DNA of 48,355 nt from Bacteroidota bacterium (GTDB taxonomy: Bacteria; Bacteroidota; Bacteroidia; Cytophagales; Cyclobacteriaceae). This document shows positions 1 to 8,553 of the stretch, piece by piece. A program made the translations under genes and the position numbers. The notes beneath the pieces were generated by a model. The model saw nothing but the letters and a program-made list of their open reading frames with translations, was not told the origin of the DNA and searched no databases. The first letter of the stretch is position 1. Each line of letters starts with the position of its first letter. The stretch is from contig JAQCLE010000022.1 of the NCBI GenBank assembly GCA_027592755.1, forward strand, positions 1 through 48,355, written 5' to 3'.

Positions 1-129
1 CAAAACGTGGCAAACATTAAGCATTACGGGATATTGCAACTTTATTCATAAAGGTTCGGATGAGTGTGGCTTCATTTATGTTATTGACACTCAAAAGTAT
101 TAACACTCTTACCAATTGTCACAGCCCAT

Positions 130-159
130 TTGCTTAAACCCAAAACTTATCTACATTTG
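130..159 (+). promoter_or_regulatory. Bacteroidota-type promoter of rpmH-rnpA
   Basis: TTG at 130-132 and TACATTTG at 152-159 are separated by 19 nt. This fits the Bacteroidota sigma factor consensus (TTTG, 19-21 nt, TAnnTTTG) exactly in the -7 box. It lies 34 nt before the rpmH start codon. The assignment is by motif only. Confidence 0.75.
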
Positions 160-193
160 CAGCCCTAATTATTTGGCAAAAGAATAGAGAGCA

Positions 194-352
194 ATGAAAA
201 GGACGTTTCAGCCTTCGCAAAAGAAAAGAACAAACAAACATGGCTTCCGGTCAAGAATAGAAACTCCTGGCGGCCGAGATGTAATTAAGCGAAGAAGGGC
301 CAAGGGAAGGAAAAAGCTTTCTGTTTCTGACGAGAGAAAGCATAAAGCCTAA
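194..352 (+). CDS. rpmH: 50S ribosomal protein L34
   Basis: This encodes a 52-residue, strongly basic protein that starts [12 protein letters not shown] and contains the L34 signature around [14 protein letters not shown]34 is a small protein of the large ribosomal subunit. The length is normal for the family. It is too short for most ORF length cut-offs but is unmistakable. It is followed after 23 bp by rnpA, the usual bacterial partner, and is preceded by a textbook promoter at 130-159. Confidence 0.97.
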   Translation: MKRTFQPSQKKRTNKHGFRSRIETPGGRDVIKRRRAKGRKKLSVSDERKHKA

Positions 353-375
353 ACTCGGCCATTATCAATGGCTTG

Positions 376-771
376 ATGAAAAACGAGGCATCTGTCCCCG
401 ATTTTAAATTTCCAAAATCCGAAAAATTACGTCTTAAAAACCTGATTGAATCTCTTTTCAAGGAGGGGAAATCATTCTTTATTTACCCATTCAAAGTTTT
501 GCACTTACTTGCTCCGGTTGAACATTCTGGCAACCAGGTGTTAATTACCGTTTCTTCAAAGAAGTTCAAAAAAGCCACCGATAGGAATAAAATTAAAAGA
601 CGAATTCGCGAAGCTTACCGTCTAAACAAGTATGATCTAACTAAAAAGTTAAACAACAACTGTCACCTTTTGATTGGTTATCTTTATGTTGGTGATGAAA
701 TTCTTGACTTTGGTGTCATTGAAACTAAACTAAAGAAAACGCTTGAACGTTTATATTCAGAATATCAGTAA
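376..771 (+). CDS. rnpA: Ribonuclease P protein component
   Basis: This is the protein subunit of RNase P, which helps the catalytic RNA remove 5' leaders from pre-tRNAs. The protein has 131 residues from the ATG. The family signature, a basic RNR motif of the form RNxxKRRIRE, is present at about residues 74-85 (RNKIKRRIREAYR), and the N-terminal half carries the expected hydrophobic strand pattern around SFFIYPFKVL. A TTG lies directly upstream at 373, so the start could be one codon earlier; I chose the ATG. It sits in the rpmH-rnpA pair and its end lies only 13 bp before the protease start. The catalytic RNA gene (rnpB) is not in the window. Confidence 0.95.
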   Translation: MKNEASVPDFKFPKSEKLRLKNLIESLFKEGKSFFIYPFKVLHLLAPVEHSGNQVLITVSSKKFKKATDRNKIKRRIREAYRLNKYDLTKKLNNNCHLLIGYLYVGDEILDFGVIETKLKKTLERLYSEYQ

Positions 772-784
772 AACAAGATTCAGA

Positions 785-2440
785 ATGAGTAGGATTAAAA
801 AAATAATTGTCGGCAGCCTATTAGGTGTCGTAATGATTGGGCTGTTCGCATTTAACAGCATCGAAGACAGGTACTTCGAGATAGCCAAAAATCTCGACAT
901 TTTTGCTACGTTATTCAAAGAAGTAAATGCTTTCTATGTAGATGAAATTAATCCTAATGAGCTGGTAAGAACGGGCATCAATGCCATGCTCAATTCCCTT
1001 GATCCTTATACCGATTATATACCTGAGGATGATATCGAAAATTACCGGACGATGACTACGGGGCAATATGGTGGCATTGGTGCTCTTGTTGGGAAAAGAG
1101 GCAATTACAACACCATTATCATGCCGTATGAAGGTTATCCTGCTCATGAAGCCGGCCTACAAATAGGAGACCAAATAATTAAGATTAACAACATCAATCT
1201 TGAAAACAAGAAAACCGATGAAATTAGCAAGCTTCTAAAGGGTCAATCGAAAACTGAAATCAATCTCACAATTCAGCGTTATGGAGCTAAGGAGACGTTT
1301 GATATTCTTTTGAAACGAGAGAAAATTACGATCAACAATGTCCCCTACTATGGGATGATTAATAATCATGTTGGCTTTATCAAACTCTCCGATTTTACTA
1401 CTGATGCTGGCAAAGAAGTAAGAGATGCGCTTGCAGAATTAAAAGGTAAAGGAGCCTCTAAATTAATTCTTGATTTAAGGGGAAACCCCGGAGGACTTTT
1501 AGACGAGGCGATAAATGTCTCTAACGTTTTTGTTGCAAAAGGAGCTGAAATTGTAAGTACAAAAGGAAAGGTTACCAGTTGGAACAAAACTTATACTGCT
1601 CCAGCAGAACCGGTAGACATTGAACTTCCTTTAGCCGTGTTAACGAGCAGCGGGAGTGCGTCAGCAGCAGAAATAGTTGCCGGTGTAATTCAGGACTATG
1701 ACAGAGGTGTCTTGGTGGGGAGAAAAACTTACGGCAAAGGTCTTGTTCAGGCCACCAGACCATTATCGTATAACTCGCAACTGAAAATCACAACGGCAAA
1801 ATATTATATACCCAGTGGCCGATGCATCCAGGCGATTGACTATAGTAATCGCAATGAAGATGGTAGTGTTGGTAGGATGCCTGATTCTCTTAAAGTTGCT
1901 TTTGAAACGAGAAACGGACGGACTGTTTATGACGGTGGAGGTGTAGACCCTGATGTGGCTGTGAATGAAATTAAATTTGCCTCAATTACCATTGCATTGA
2001 TAACCAAAAACCTCTTGTTTGATTATGCCACCAAATACCACTATGAACATAAAACAATTGCAAATCCAAATACTTTCAAGCTAGCTGATGAAGAATACCT
2101 TGAATTCGGCGACTGGCTATCTGATAAAGATCTTACTTACGAAACCTCGGTTGAAAGAACCCTCGGGCAACTTGAAAAAGCGGCAAAAGAAGAGCGATAT
2201 TATGATGATATCAAGGCTGAATTAGATTCATTTAGTGAAGCAGCTGAAAAAAATAAAGAGGACGACCTCCAACGGTTTAAGGAGGAAATCAGTTATGTCC
2301 TTGAAGAAGAGATTGTAAGCCGCTATTACCTTGAGTCAGGAATTGTTGAGGCTTCATTTGATAATGATTCAGATATACTTGCAGCAATCGAGGTTTTGGA
2401 AGATTCAGAACGCTATCAAAATCTTCTTAAAGGCGAATAG
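785..2440 (+). CDS. S41 family carboxy-terminal processing peptidase
   Basis: This 551-residue protein is a C-terminal processing (Ctp/Prc-type) serine protease. It begins with one membrane-spanning or signal-anchor segment (about residues 5-25), followed by a PDZ domain (about 90-170, with QYGGIGALVGKRG and AGLQIGDQIIKIN). The S41 catalytic core follows. The nucleophile Ser lies in the GSASAAE motif near residue 291, and the general base Lys lies in GRKTYGKGLVQ about 25 residues later. The C-terminal 150 residues are acidic and helical. The frame is open upstream to a TTG at 743 inside rnpA, but the ATG at 785 directly precedes the positively charged start of the membrane segment, so I prefer it. 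The protein probably acts on envelope proteins from the periplasm. The exact substrate cannot be told from sequence. Confidence 0.93.
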   Translation: MSRIKKIIVGSLLGVVMIGLFAFNSIEDRYFEIAKNLDIFATLFKEVNAFYVDEINPNELVRTGINAMLNSLDPYTDYIPEDDIENYRTMTTGQYGGIGALVGKRGNYNTIIMPYEGYPAHEAGLQIGDQIIKINNINLENKKTDEISKLLKGQSKTEINLTIQRYGAKETFDILLKREKITINNVPYYGMINNHVGFIKLSDFTTDAGKEVRDALAELKGKGASKLILDLRGNPGGLLDEAINVSNVFVAKGAEIVSTKGKVTSWNKTYTAPAEPVDIELPLAVLTSSGSASAAEIVAGVIQDYDRGVLVGRKTYGKGLVQATRPLSYNSQLKITTAKYYIPSGRCIQAIDYSNRNEDGSVGRMPDSLKVAFETRNGRTVYDGGGVDPDVAVNEIKFASITIALITKNLLFDYATKYHYEHKTIANPNTFKLADEEYLEFGDWLSDKDLTYETSVERTLGQLEKAAKEERYYDDIKAELDSFSEAAEKNKEDDLQRFKEEISYVLEEEIVSRYYLESGIVEASFDNDSDILAAIEVLEDSERYQNLLKGE

Positions 2441-2445
2441 AAACA

Positions 2446-2473
2446 ATCATATTACCAATATGATCTATTTTTG
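2446..2473 (+). terminator. AT-rich hairpin followed by T run; overlaps a possible -7 box for tsaB
   Basis: Two perfect 8-bp arms (ATCATATT at 2446-2453 and AATATGAT at 2457-2464) flank a 3-nt loop and are followed by CTATTTTTG. The stem has few G-C pairs, so termination would be weak. The same stretch contains TATTTTTG at 2466-2473, a full match to TAnnTTTG just before tsaB, but no TTG lies at the right distance upstream. It is either a weak terminator after the protease gene or a weak promoter. Confidence 0.35.
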
Positions 2474-2491
2474 CCATCCAGTATTTAGACG

Positions 2492-3178
2492 ATGGCATTT
2501 TTGTTAAGCATAGAAACCTCCACTGAAGTTTGTTCTGTGGCCTTGCATGAAGACAGCAATCTCATAGCTTTTACGCAGTATTTACTTGAAAAATCTCACT
2601 CATCCATTCTTACAAGCCTTATTGATGAAATGATAAAACATTCTGGCATTAAGCTGAATGATATCAATGCTGTGGCCGTTTCGGAAGGTCCTGGGTCTTA
2701 TACCGGATTAAGAATAGGTACTTCCACCGCAAAAGGCCTCTGTTTTGGTCTTGATATACCTCTTATCAATATAAGTACCCTTTTATCAATGGCGTATGGT
2801 ATCAGCAATTTGAATCCAAATAAAGCATATTTATGCCCGATGCTTGATGCACGTAGAATGGAAGTTTACTGTTTAATTGCTGATTCTGGCTTGAAAATTA
2901 TAAGGGAGATAAAACCTGAAATAATAGAGGAGAATTCTTTTGAAGATATCCTGAAAAAAAATGAAGTCTTCTTTTTTGGTAATGGAGCTGCAAAATGTAA
3001 AGACATCTTGGGACATAACCCCAATGCACAGTTCTATAATAACATCCATCCAAATGCAAAGGATATTGGAGGACTCGCCTGGCTCAGGTACCAGAAACGT
3101 GAGTTTGCTGACCTCACATATTTCGAGCCCTTCTACCTAAAGGCATTTAAGCCTGGAAAACCTAAAACGCTCGTTTGA
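2492..3178 (+). CDS. tsaB: tRNA threonylcarbamoyladenosine biosynthesis protein TsaB
   Basis: TsaB is the inactive ASKHA-fold partner of TsaD. With TsaE it makes the t6A modification at position 37 of ANN-decoding tRNAs. The protein has 228 residues, normal for the family. It opens with LLSIETSTEVCSVAL, a phosphate-1-like loop typical of TsaB, and has the diagnostic EGPGSYTGLRIG motif near residues 66-77 that forms the TsaD-contacting helix. It starts 51 bp after the protease gene and is followed after 12 bp by the DUF2480 gene, so it probably leads the tsaB-DUF2480-biotin transcription unit. The tsaD and tsaE genes are not in the window. Confidence 0.93.
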   Translation: MAFLLSIETSTEVCSVALHEDSNLIAFTQYLLEKSHSSILTSLIDEMIKHSGIKLNDINAVAVSEGPGSYTGLRIGTSTAKGLCFGLDIPLINISTLLSMAYGISNLNPNKAYLCPMLDARRMEVYCLIADSGLKIIREIKPEIIEENSFEDILKKNEVFFFGNGAAKCKDILGHNPNAQFYNNIHPNAKDIGGLAWLRYQKREFADLTYFEPFYLKAFKPGKPKTLV

Positions 3179-3190
3179 GTAAAAAGATAA

Positions 3191-3709
3191 ATGGATAACG
3201 ATGAAATTGTAAATAGGGTCACTTCAAGTTCCCTGATTTCTATCAACCTGGAGGATTATTACACAAAAGGTGAGCGAATTCTTTTTGACCTAAAAGATCA
3301 CCTCTTTCAGGGTTTGATTTTGAAAGAAAAAAATTTTAGAGAGTCCGTCAAAAATCATGATTGGAACCAATACGAGGGTAAATATCTTGCCATCCATTGC
3401 ACCACCGATGCAGTTATACCCACCTGGGCATATATGTTATTGGCTTCAAAACTGACACCAATTGCCGAAGAAGTCTTCTTTGGTGATCTCAAGTCCCTGG
3501 ACTGCCATTTAATTAAAACAGCGATTGACAATATAAATACTGATCAATTCAAAAATGCCAAGGTCGTGGTTAAAGGCTGTGGCAGTTTACCCATTACTGA
3601 ATTCGCGTATGTGGAAATTACAAAGAAATTGTTGCTCGTTGTTTCAAGCCTAATGTTTGGGGAACCCTGTAGCACGGTGCCTATTTACAAAAAACCGAGG
3701 GAAGCATAG
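3191..3709 (+). CDS. DUF2480 family protein
   Basis: This is a 172-residue soluble protein of a Bacteroidota-restricted conserved family (DUF2480) with no assigned function. The family marks I recognise are NRVTSSSLISINLEDYY at the start, WAYMLLASKL in the middle, the VVKGCGSLPI stretch and the C-terminal GEPCSTVPIYKK. Two conserved-looking cysteines (in KGCG and GEPCS) and a histidine-containing IHCTTDAVIPTWAY segment could bind a metal, but this is a guess. It sits between tsaB (12-bp gap) and bioF (10-bp gap), so it is probably cotranscribed with the biotin genes. No signal peptide or membrane segment is visible. Confidence 0.85.
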   Translation: MDNDEIVNRVTSSSLISINLEDYYTKGERILFDLKDHLFQGLILKEKNFRESVKNHDWNQYEGKYLAIHCTTDAVIPTWAYMLLASKLTPIAEEVFFGDLKSLDCHLIKTAIDNINTDQFKNAKVVVKGCGSLPITEFAYVEITKKLLLVVSSLMFGEPCSTVPIYKKPREA

Positions 3710-3719
3710 CATTCGATCA

Positions 3720-4862
3720 ATGAACTCCATCGATTCGTTTCTTCGTCAAAAGCTGTTAGATCGATACACCAAGGGGAATTTTCGCAAATTGACCTTTAAA
3801 AATCTACCCTTTGATTTCACATCTAACGATTACTTAGGCCTTGCCCGAAATGGAGAGTTATTTGATAATATTCAGAAAAGAATAGTCGAATTGGGCATAA
3901 AAAGGAACGGCTCAGGTGGTTCTCGTTTATTGTCTGGAAATCATGAATTAACAGAGCAATTAGAACATAGGTTAGCCGCACTTTTCCAGTCTGAAGGCTG
4001 TCTGCTGTTTAATTCTGGTTATGATGCGAATCTCGCTCTGATTTCTTCAATACCCCAAAAAGGGGATTCTATCCTCTATGATCAACTATCACACGTATGC
4101 TTAAAAGAAGGGGCATGGCTGAGCAAAGCAGAAAGTCACAAATATTTGCATAATGATCTTATCGATTTGGAGAAAAAACTGGCTGACGCGAGGGGAAACA
4201 AATTTATTGTTACCGAATCGGTGTTTTCCATGGATGGAGATTTTTCGCCCATTGAAGGCATCATTAAATTGGCTGATAAATATGATGCTCAAATCATCCT
4301 GGATGAAGCCCATAGCACTGCCTGCTTTGGGACAAACGGTAACGGCTGGCTCTGCGAACAAGGACTACAAGATAGGATTTTTGCAAGAGTTTATACTTTC
4401 GGGAAGGCCCTTGGAGCTCATGGTGCTTGCATTTGTGGTTCCAAAGATCTTATCGATTATCTGATCAATTTTGGAAGAACCTTTATTTATACAACAGCAC
4501 TTCCGCTTCACAGCATCATTACAATTGATGAAGCCTTTCATTATGTAAAAGATCACCCCCAGCTTCGATCTCAACTTGATGATAAAATAAAATTGTTCCG
4601 TTCCGAAGCACGTAATTCTCTAAGTAACTCATCAATTAACGTCGATCTATTGAGCAAAACCGCCATTCAACCCATGATTGTAAGTGGTAATGAAGCAATA
4701 AAACGAATTAGTGCCAACCTTCAGCAAGAGGGCTATGACGTTAGGCCAATTCTCGCGCCTTCAGTACCACCAGGTTTAGAACGCTTAAGAATAACTATTC
4801 ATGTCTACAATTCTGATGAAGAAATTGTCGGACTTCTTCAGGAACTTTCAAAAGAACAATGA
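3720..4862 (+). CDS. bioF: 8-amino-7-oxononanoate synthase (biotin synthesis)
   Basis: BioF condenses pimeloyl thioester with L-alanine to form 8-amino-7-oxononanoate in a PLP-dependent reaction. The protein has 380 residues. Visible marks of the alpha-oxoamine synthase family are NDYLGLA near the N terminus, GSGGSRLLSGNH, the DEAHSTACFG aspartate loop, and the PLP lysine in TFGKALGAHG at about residue 229. The open frame extends upstream to 3657 inside DUF2480, but the ATG at 3720 gives the normal N terminus. The stop overlaps the bioD start by 4 bp (ATGA), which implies translational coupling. It could be confused with the related 2-amino-3-ketobutyrate ligase (Kbl); the neighbouring bioD and bioA settle the assignment. 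Confidence 0.93.
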   Translation: MNSIDSFLRQKLLDRYTKGNFRKLTFKNLPFDFTSNDYLGLARNGELFDNIQKRIVELGIKRNGSGGSRLLSGNHELTEQLEHRLAALFQSEGCLLFNSGYDANLALISSIPQKGDSILYDQLSHVCLKEGAWLSKAESHKYLHNDLIDLEKKLADARGNKFIVTESVFSMDGDFSPIEGIIKLADKYDAQIILDEAHSTACFGTNGNGWLCEQGLQDRIFARVYTFGKALGAHGACICGSKDLIDYLINFGRTFIYTTALPLHSIITIDEAFHYVKDHPQLRSQLDDKIKLFRSEARNSLSNSSINVDLLSKTAIQPMIVSGNEAIKRISANLQQEGYDVRPILAPSVPPGLERLRITIHVYNSDEEIVGLLQELSKEQ

Positions 4863-5470
4863 AAAAATATTTTGTAACTGCGATAGGCACCGACAGCGGC
4901 AAAACGCTCGTAAGTGCGATCCTGACTGAAGCATTGAAAGCCGACTACTGGAAACCAATACAGGCCGGATTTCCCCGCGATACAGAAACGGTTCAGAACC
5001 TCATTTCTAATTCAAAAAGCCGCATTCACCCCGAAACATATTTACTGAACACCGCAAGTTCTCCACACGCTGCAGCTAAAATTGACAATGTGGAAATTTC
5101 TCTTGGTAAAATTGCAGTTCCTAAAACAGATAATCATTTAATAATCGAGGGAGCGGGCGGACTTTTGGTTCCTTTGAACGATAACGATTTTGTAATTGAT
5201 CTTGCCCAAAAATTGAGCTATGAGATTATCCTCGTTTCCAATCTTTATCTTGGTAGCATTAATCATACATTATTGAGTTGTGAAGCTTTGAAGGCTAGAA
5301 AAATCAAAGTGAAGGGTTTAATCTTTAATGGTCTTGAGAATAAATCAAGTGAATTGATCATCCAAAAGAAAGCAGGTTATCCAGTACTAATGAATATTCC
5401 CCATTTGGATTCAATCAACCGAAGTGTAATAAATAACCTGTCTGATCAAATAAGAAGTAAAGTTGAATGA
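4859..5470 (+). CDS. bioD: ATP-dependent dethiobiotin synthetase
   Basis: BioD closes the ureido ring of dethiobiotin from 7,8-diaminopelargonate, CO2 and ATP. The protein has 203 residues. The P-loop variant GTDSGKT is at residues 10-16, and YWKPIQAG near residue 31-38 carries the conserved substrate-binding lysine. IIEGAGGLLVPLND (about 98-111) is the usual switch-like segment with the conserved glutamate. It overlaps both neighbours by 4 bp (ATGA at 4859-4862 and 5467-5470), so bioF-bioD-bioA are translationally coupled. Confidence 0.94.
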   Translation: MKKYFVTAIGTDSGKTLVSAILTEALKADYWKPIQAGFPRDTETVQNLISNSKSRIHPETYLLNTASSPHAAAKIDNVEISLGKIAVPKTDNHLIIEGAGGLLVPLNDNDFVIDLAQKLSYEIILVSNLYLGSINHTLLSCEALKARKIKVKGLIFNGLENKSSELIIQKKAGYPVLMNIPHLDSINRSVINNLSDQIRSKVE

Positions 5471-6756
5471 ACCACTCCGATGAGGACATAAATAAAATCT
5501 GGCATCCTTTTACTTCATTAGTAGGTGTTCAGGATCCAATTCATATTGTCAAAGCTGAGGGAGTTTATCTTCATACGGAAGATGGTCGGAAAATCCTTGA
5601 TGCCGTGTCAAGTTGGTGGGTAAATATCCATGGGCATGGCAATAAAGTAATTGCCGAGGCCATTTATAAACAAGCCCTATTGCTTGAGCATGTGATCTTT
5701 GCCGGTTTTACTCATAAACCTGCCATTACATTATCAAAAAATATTCTATCAATTCTACCTGAAAATCAATCCAAAGTTTTTTTTTCAGATGATGGAAGTA
5801 CAGCCGTGGAAGTAGGGTTAAAAATGGCTCTTCAATTCTGGCACAACAAAGGCATAAAAAGAAATAAAATTATCGCCATTGATGGTGCCTATCATGGAGA
5901 CACATTTGGTGCTATGTCGGTGAGTGGACCAAGTGCTTTTAATGCGCCATTTTCCTCATTTCTTTTTGATGTGGACTTTATTGATTTTCCTTCAGGTCAC
6001 AATGATGAGGAGGTAATCCGGCAATTTGAAAAATTAATAAAAGGAGAAAATATCGCCGCATTCATATTTGAGCCCCTGGTTCAGGGGGCAGGTGGAATGA
6101 GAATGTACTCCAATAAAACACTTGATATTTTGATTTCCCATGCAAAATCAAAAAATATCATCTGTATCGCTGATGAAGTAATGACAGGCTTTGGACGCAC
6201 CGGAAAACTCTTTGCATCCGACTACCTTCAAAATAAGCCGGACATTTTTTGCCTATCAAAAGGAATTACAGGCGGGTTTCTGCCATTGGGTGTAACCACC
6301 TGTTCGCAAGAAATTGTAGAGGCATTTTTGTCTGATGATATCTCCAGGACCTTTTTCCATGGGCATTCTTATACAGCAAATCCTATTGCATGTGCAGCTG
6401 CGAATGCAAGCTTCAAACTCCTTACATCTGCAGAATGTCAGGCCAACATTGTCCGTATTACATCCAAGCAGATCGAGTTTGTTACAAAAACAAAAAATCA
6501 TCCTTTTGTTTCAGATTGTCGATCCCTGGGTACCATTGTTGCGGTCGAATTAAAAGCCTCTGAGACTTCTTATTTTAGTGACTTGCGAAATAAAATATAT
6601 CCCTTCTTTATTGAACAGGATATTCTGCTTCGCCCGTTAGGGAACGTTATCTACATCATGCCACCGTATATTATTACTAATTCAGAGTTGAGCTTCGTCC
6701 ACCGTGCGATTGAAGACTTTCTAAACCAACTCACAGAAGAGAATAATCAATCGTAG
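5467..6756 (+). CDS. bioA: Adenosylmethionine--8-amino-7-oxononanoate aminotransferase
   Basis: BioA transfers the amino group of S-adenosylmethionine to 8-amino-7-oxononanoate, giving 7,8-diaminopelargonate. The protein has 429 residues. WHPFTS near the N terminus and SSWWVNIHGHGN are characteristic of BioA among class III aminotransferases. DEVMTGFGRTG is the PLP aspartate region, and the PLP lysine is in LSKGITGGFLPLG near residue 265. The 3' end overlaps the convergent DUF1684 gene by 10 bp, with no room for a separate terminator. bioB and the pimeloyl-chain genes (bioC/bioH) are not here. Confidence 0.95.
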   Translation: MNHSDEDINKIWHPFTSLVGVQDPIHIVKAEGVYLHTEDGRKILDAVSSWWVNIHGHGNKVIAEAIYKQALLLEHVIFAGFTHKPAITLSKNILSILPENQSKVFFSDDGSTAVEVGLKMALQFWHNKGIKRNKIIAIDGAYHGDTFGAMSVSGPSAFNAPFSSFLFDVDFIDFPSGHNDEEVIRQFEKLIKGENIAAFIFEPLVQGAGGMRMYSNKTLDILISHAKSKNIICIADEVMTGFGRTGKLFASDYLQNKPDIFCLSKGITGGFLPLGVTTCSQEIVEAFLSDDISRTFFHGHSYTANPIACAAANASFKLLTSAECQANIVRITSKQIEFVTKTKNHPFVSDCRSLGTIVAVELKASETSYFSDLRNKIYPFFIEQDILLRPLGNVIYIMPPYIITNSELSFVHRAIEDFLNQLTEENNQS

Positions 6757-7361
6757 TTCTTTTCTCCGGCCATTATGGGGATAGTCAATATATTCTCCGG
6801 AGGAGGTAAAGGACAACTGAACGTATAATTGTAAGCGCAGTAGGGATTATAGGCAAAATTGAAGTCTATCGTAATCTGCCTTGCATTTTTAAATTTGAGG
6901 TCAAGATACCGCCCACCACCATAAGTACTTTCACCACTTGTTTCATCTGCGAAAGCAGTGAAAATAGTGTCGTCACCACCAACTTCTTTCAATAACAACA
7001 GACGATGCCTATCACCCGCTAATTTGAATTCTGCGTACGCAAACTTTTCATAACGCCGTTTTTTTCCATCACTTGTTGGTATTATCAATTGTTCCGCCGC
7101 CTCAACAGGTTTGATTATTGCCTGAACTCTGTAATCCGGATTTGGTGGAAAATAGTTTAAACCATGATATGATAACTTCAAACTATCCTGAAATGGTGAT
7201 TGGTCAGAATTTCTCATAAACCCATCAGATTCAGTTCTCTTGGCTTCAACGATTTCAATGTAGTTTTCCAAATCGACTTCGTTTTGGGAAGAGAAATAGA
7301 TGAAAAACAGTAATACAACCGCGGCTGAGAATCCAATAATTTTGATGTTCCTTTTTGTCAT
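6747..7361 (-). CDS. DUF1684 domain-containing membrane-anchored protein
   Basis: This 204-residue protein has an N-terminal transmembrane or uncleaved signal segment (about residues 8-24, IIGFSAAVVLLFFIYF) followed by a DUF1684 domain. The diagnostic C-terminal block is NPYCAYNYTFSCPLPPPEN followed by ...IPIMAGEK; earlier pieces such as YAEFKLAG and RYLDLKF also fit. The biochemical function of the family is not established. The two cysteines in the block could be a disulfide in the periplasm. It begins one base after the radC stop, so it is the downstream member of a radC-DUF1684 unit, and it converges on bioA. Confidence 0.85.
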   Translation of the reverse strand: MTKRNIKIIGFSAAVVLLFFIYFSSQNEVDLENYIEIVEAKRTESDGFMRNSDQSPFQDSLKLSYHGLNYFPPNPDYRVQAIIKPVEAAEQLIIPTSDGKKRRYEKFAYAEFKLAGDRHRLLLLKEVGGDDTIFTAFADETSGESTYGGGRYLDLKFKNARQITIDFNFAYNPYCAYNYTFSCPLPPPENILTIPIMAGEKNYD

Positions 7362-7362
7362 T

Positions 7363-8067
7363 TTAAATTAATCCCTCGTCTTTGAAGCTATAATAACCAG
7401 TATCAATAAATATGAGGTGATCAAGAATATCTATATCAAGAAATTTACCTGCCTGATCAATCTTCTTTGTGAGTTTTATATCTGCCTCACTGGGTTTTAA
7501 GTTTCCTGAAGGATGATTATGGATCAAAATTACACCACTAGCAAGGTGATCCAATGCATGTTTAAAAATTAGCTTCGGATCAACCGCAGTTCCTGCAACA
7601 CCACCACTGCTTATCTGTATTTTCCGGATGACCACATTGGCCCGATTAAGCAACAGAATCCAAAATTCCTCTTTTTTGTTATCCAGTAATTCCGGCTTAA
7701 TAATTTCATAGACATCTGCTGGAGAATTGATTTTGGGCTTCTGTGATGTGGGTAAATCCTTTCGACGACGCCCAAGCTCCAGGGCACTTACAATACTAAT
7801 GGCTTTTGCTTCACCGATGCCTCTAAATTTCTCCAGATCCTTAACCGATAATTTGGCGAGTTCATTGATATCATTACCCACTTGAGCTAAAATTTGCTTA
7901 GCCAGTTCAACAGCACTCATATCCCTTGTTCCGGAGCTGATTAAGATACCGATAAGCTCAGCATCGGAAAGAGATGATTTTCCTTTGAGTACTAATTTCT
8001 CCCGGGGACGATCTTCCTTTGCCCAAGATTTAATAGTAAGGTTAGTTTTATAGGAATTTTTAAGCAT
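7363..8067 (-). CDS. radC: RadC family JAB/MPN domain protein
   Basis: RadC proteins combine an N-terminal helix-hairpin-helix region with a JAB/MPN metalloprotease-like domain; despite the name a role in repair is unproven. The 234-residue product has the hairpin GIGEAKAISIVSALELGRR near residues 82-100. Its JAMM zinc site is at HNHPSGNLKPSEAD (HxHx10D pattern) with a preceding conserved glutamate in KKEEFW. I start at the ATG at 8067 (MLKNSYKTN), since the longer frame would need a TTG at 8103 and adds no recognisable sequence. The rpsT terminator lies just upstream, so radC probably has its own weak promoter or uses read-through. Confidence 0.92.
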   Translation of the reverse strand: MLKNSYKTNLTIKSWAKEDRPREKLVLKGKSSLSDAELIGILISSGTRDMSAVELAKQILAQVGNDINELAKLSVKDLEKFRGIGEAKAISIVSALELGRRRKDLPTSQKPKINSPADVYEIIKPELLDNKKEEFWILLLNRANVVIRKIQISSGGVAGTAVDPKLIFKHALDHLASGVILIHNHPSGNLKPSEADIKLTKKIDQAGKFLDIDILDHLIFIDTGYYSFKDEGLI

Positions 8068-8131
8068 TACAATCAGCTCACTATGAATTCCTAAGATATT
8101 CAATTCGATTGAATTGGCAATCTCCTAAAAC

Positions 8132-8160
8132 AAAAAACCCCATTTCAATACAAAATGGGG
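8132..8160 (-). terminator. Rho-independent terminator of rpsT
   Basis: An 8-bp perfect stem (CCCCATTT at 8138-8145 and AAATGGGG at 8153-8160) encloses a 7-nt loop. On the minus strand it is followed by six T residues (complement of 8132-8137). It lies 22 bp after the rpsT stop, oriented to stop rpsT transcripts before radC. Confidence 0.85.
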
Positions 8161-8182
8161 TCATTTTTTTGGTTGATATCGA

Positions 8183-8437
8183 TTAAGATAAAGAGGCGAC
8201 GTGTTTAGTCAATTTTGACTTATGGTTACTTGCATTGTTTTTATGCACAATGTTATTCTTAGCAAGCTTATCTATCATACTTATTACTTTGGGAAGTAAC
8301 TCAGCAGCTTCTCCTTTATCAGTTGTCGTCTTTAATTTCTTAACAAAAGTCCGTGTGGTTTTAAGTTGATACCTGTTTGTTAATCTCTTGGTCTCATTAC
8401 TTCTGATTCTTTTCAGCGCCGACTTGTGATTTGCCAT
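8183..8437 (-). CDS. rpsT: 30S ribosomal protein S20
   Basis: This 84-residue basic protein binds 16S rRNA in the small subunit. It starts MANHKSALKRIRSNETKR, the S20 signature, and has the helical IDKLAKNNIVHKNNASNHKSKL segment that closes the three-helix bundle. The length is normal. It is monocistronic: a consensus promoter lies upstream (8464-8493) and a strong terminator downstream (8132-8160). Confidence 0.97.
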   Translation of the reverse strand: MANHKSALKRIRSNETKRLTNRYQLKTTRTFVKKLKTTTDKGEAAELLPKVISMIDKLAKNNIVHKNNASNHKSKLTKHVASLS

Positions 8438-8463
8438 TCTTTTTAAAGATAATATTTGGAGTG

Positions 8464-8493
8464 CAAATGTAGATGTTTGAAAATATATATCAA
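8464..8493 (-). promoter_or_regulatory. Bacteroidota-type promoter of rpsT
   Basis: On the minus strand TACATTTG (complement of 8464-8471) is preceded by TTG (complement of 8491-8493) with a 19-nt spacer. The -7 box is identical to that of rpmH. It lies 26 nt before the rpsT start. Confidence 0.75.
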
Positions 8494-8553
8494 AATCACC
8501 TTGAAATTCTTCTATTGGCCTTAACGGTATTATTTTTTATTTAAATTTAGATC

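Noticed and set aside
92-99. TACTTTTG -7 box on the minus strand at the left edge
   Set aside because: No TTG lies at the required distance (the nearest CAA on the plus strand is only 13 nt away) and no leftward gene is seen in the window.
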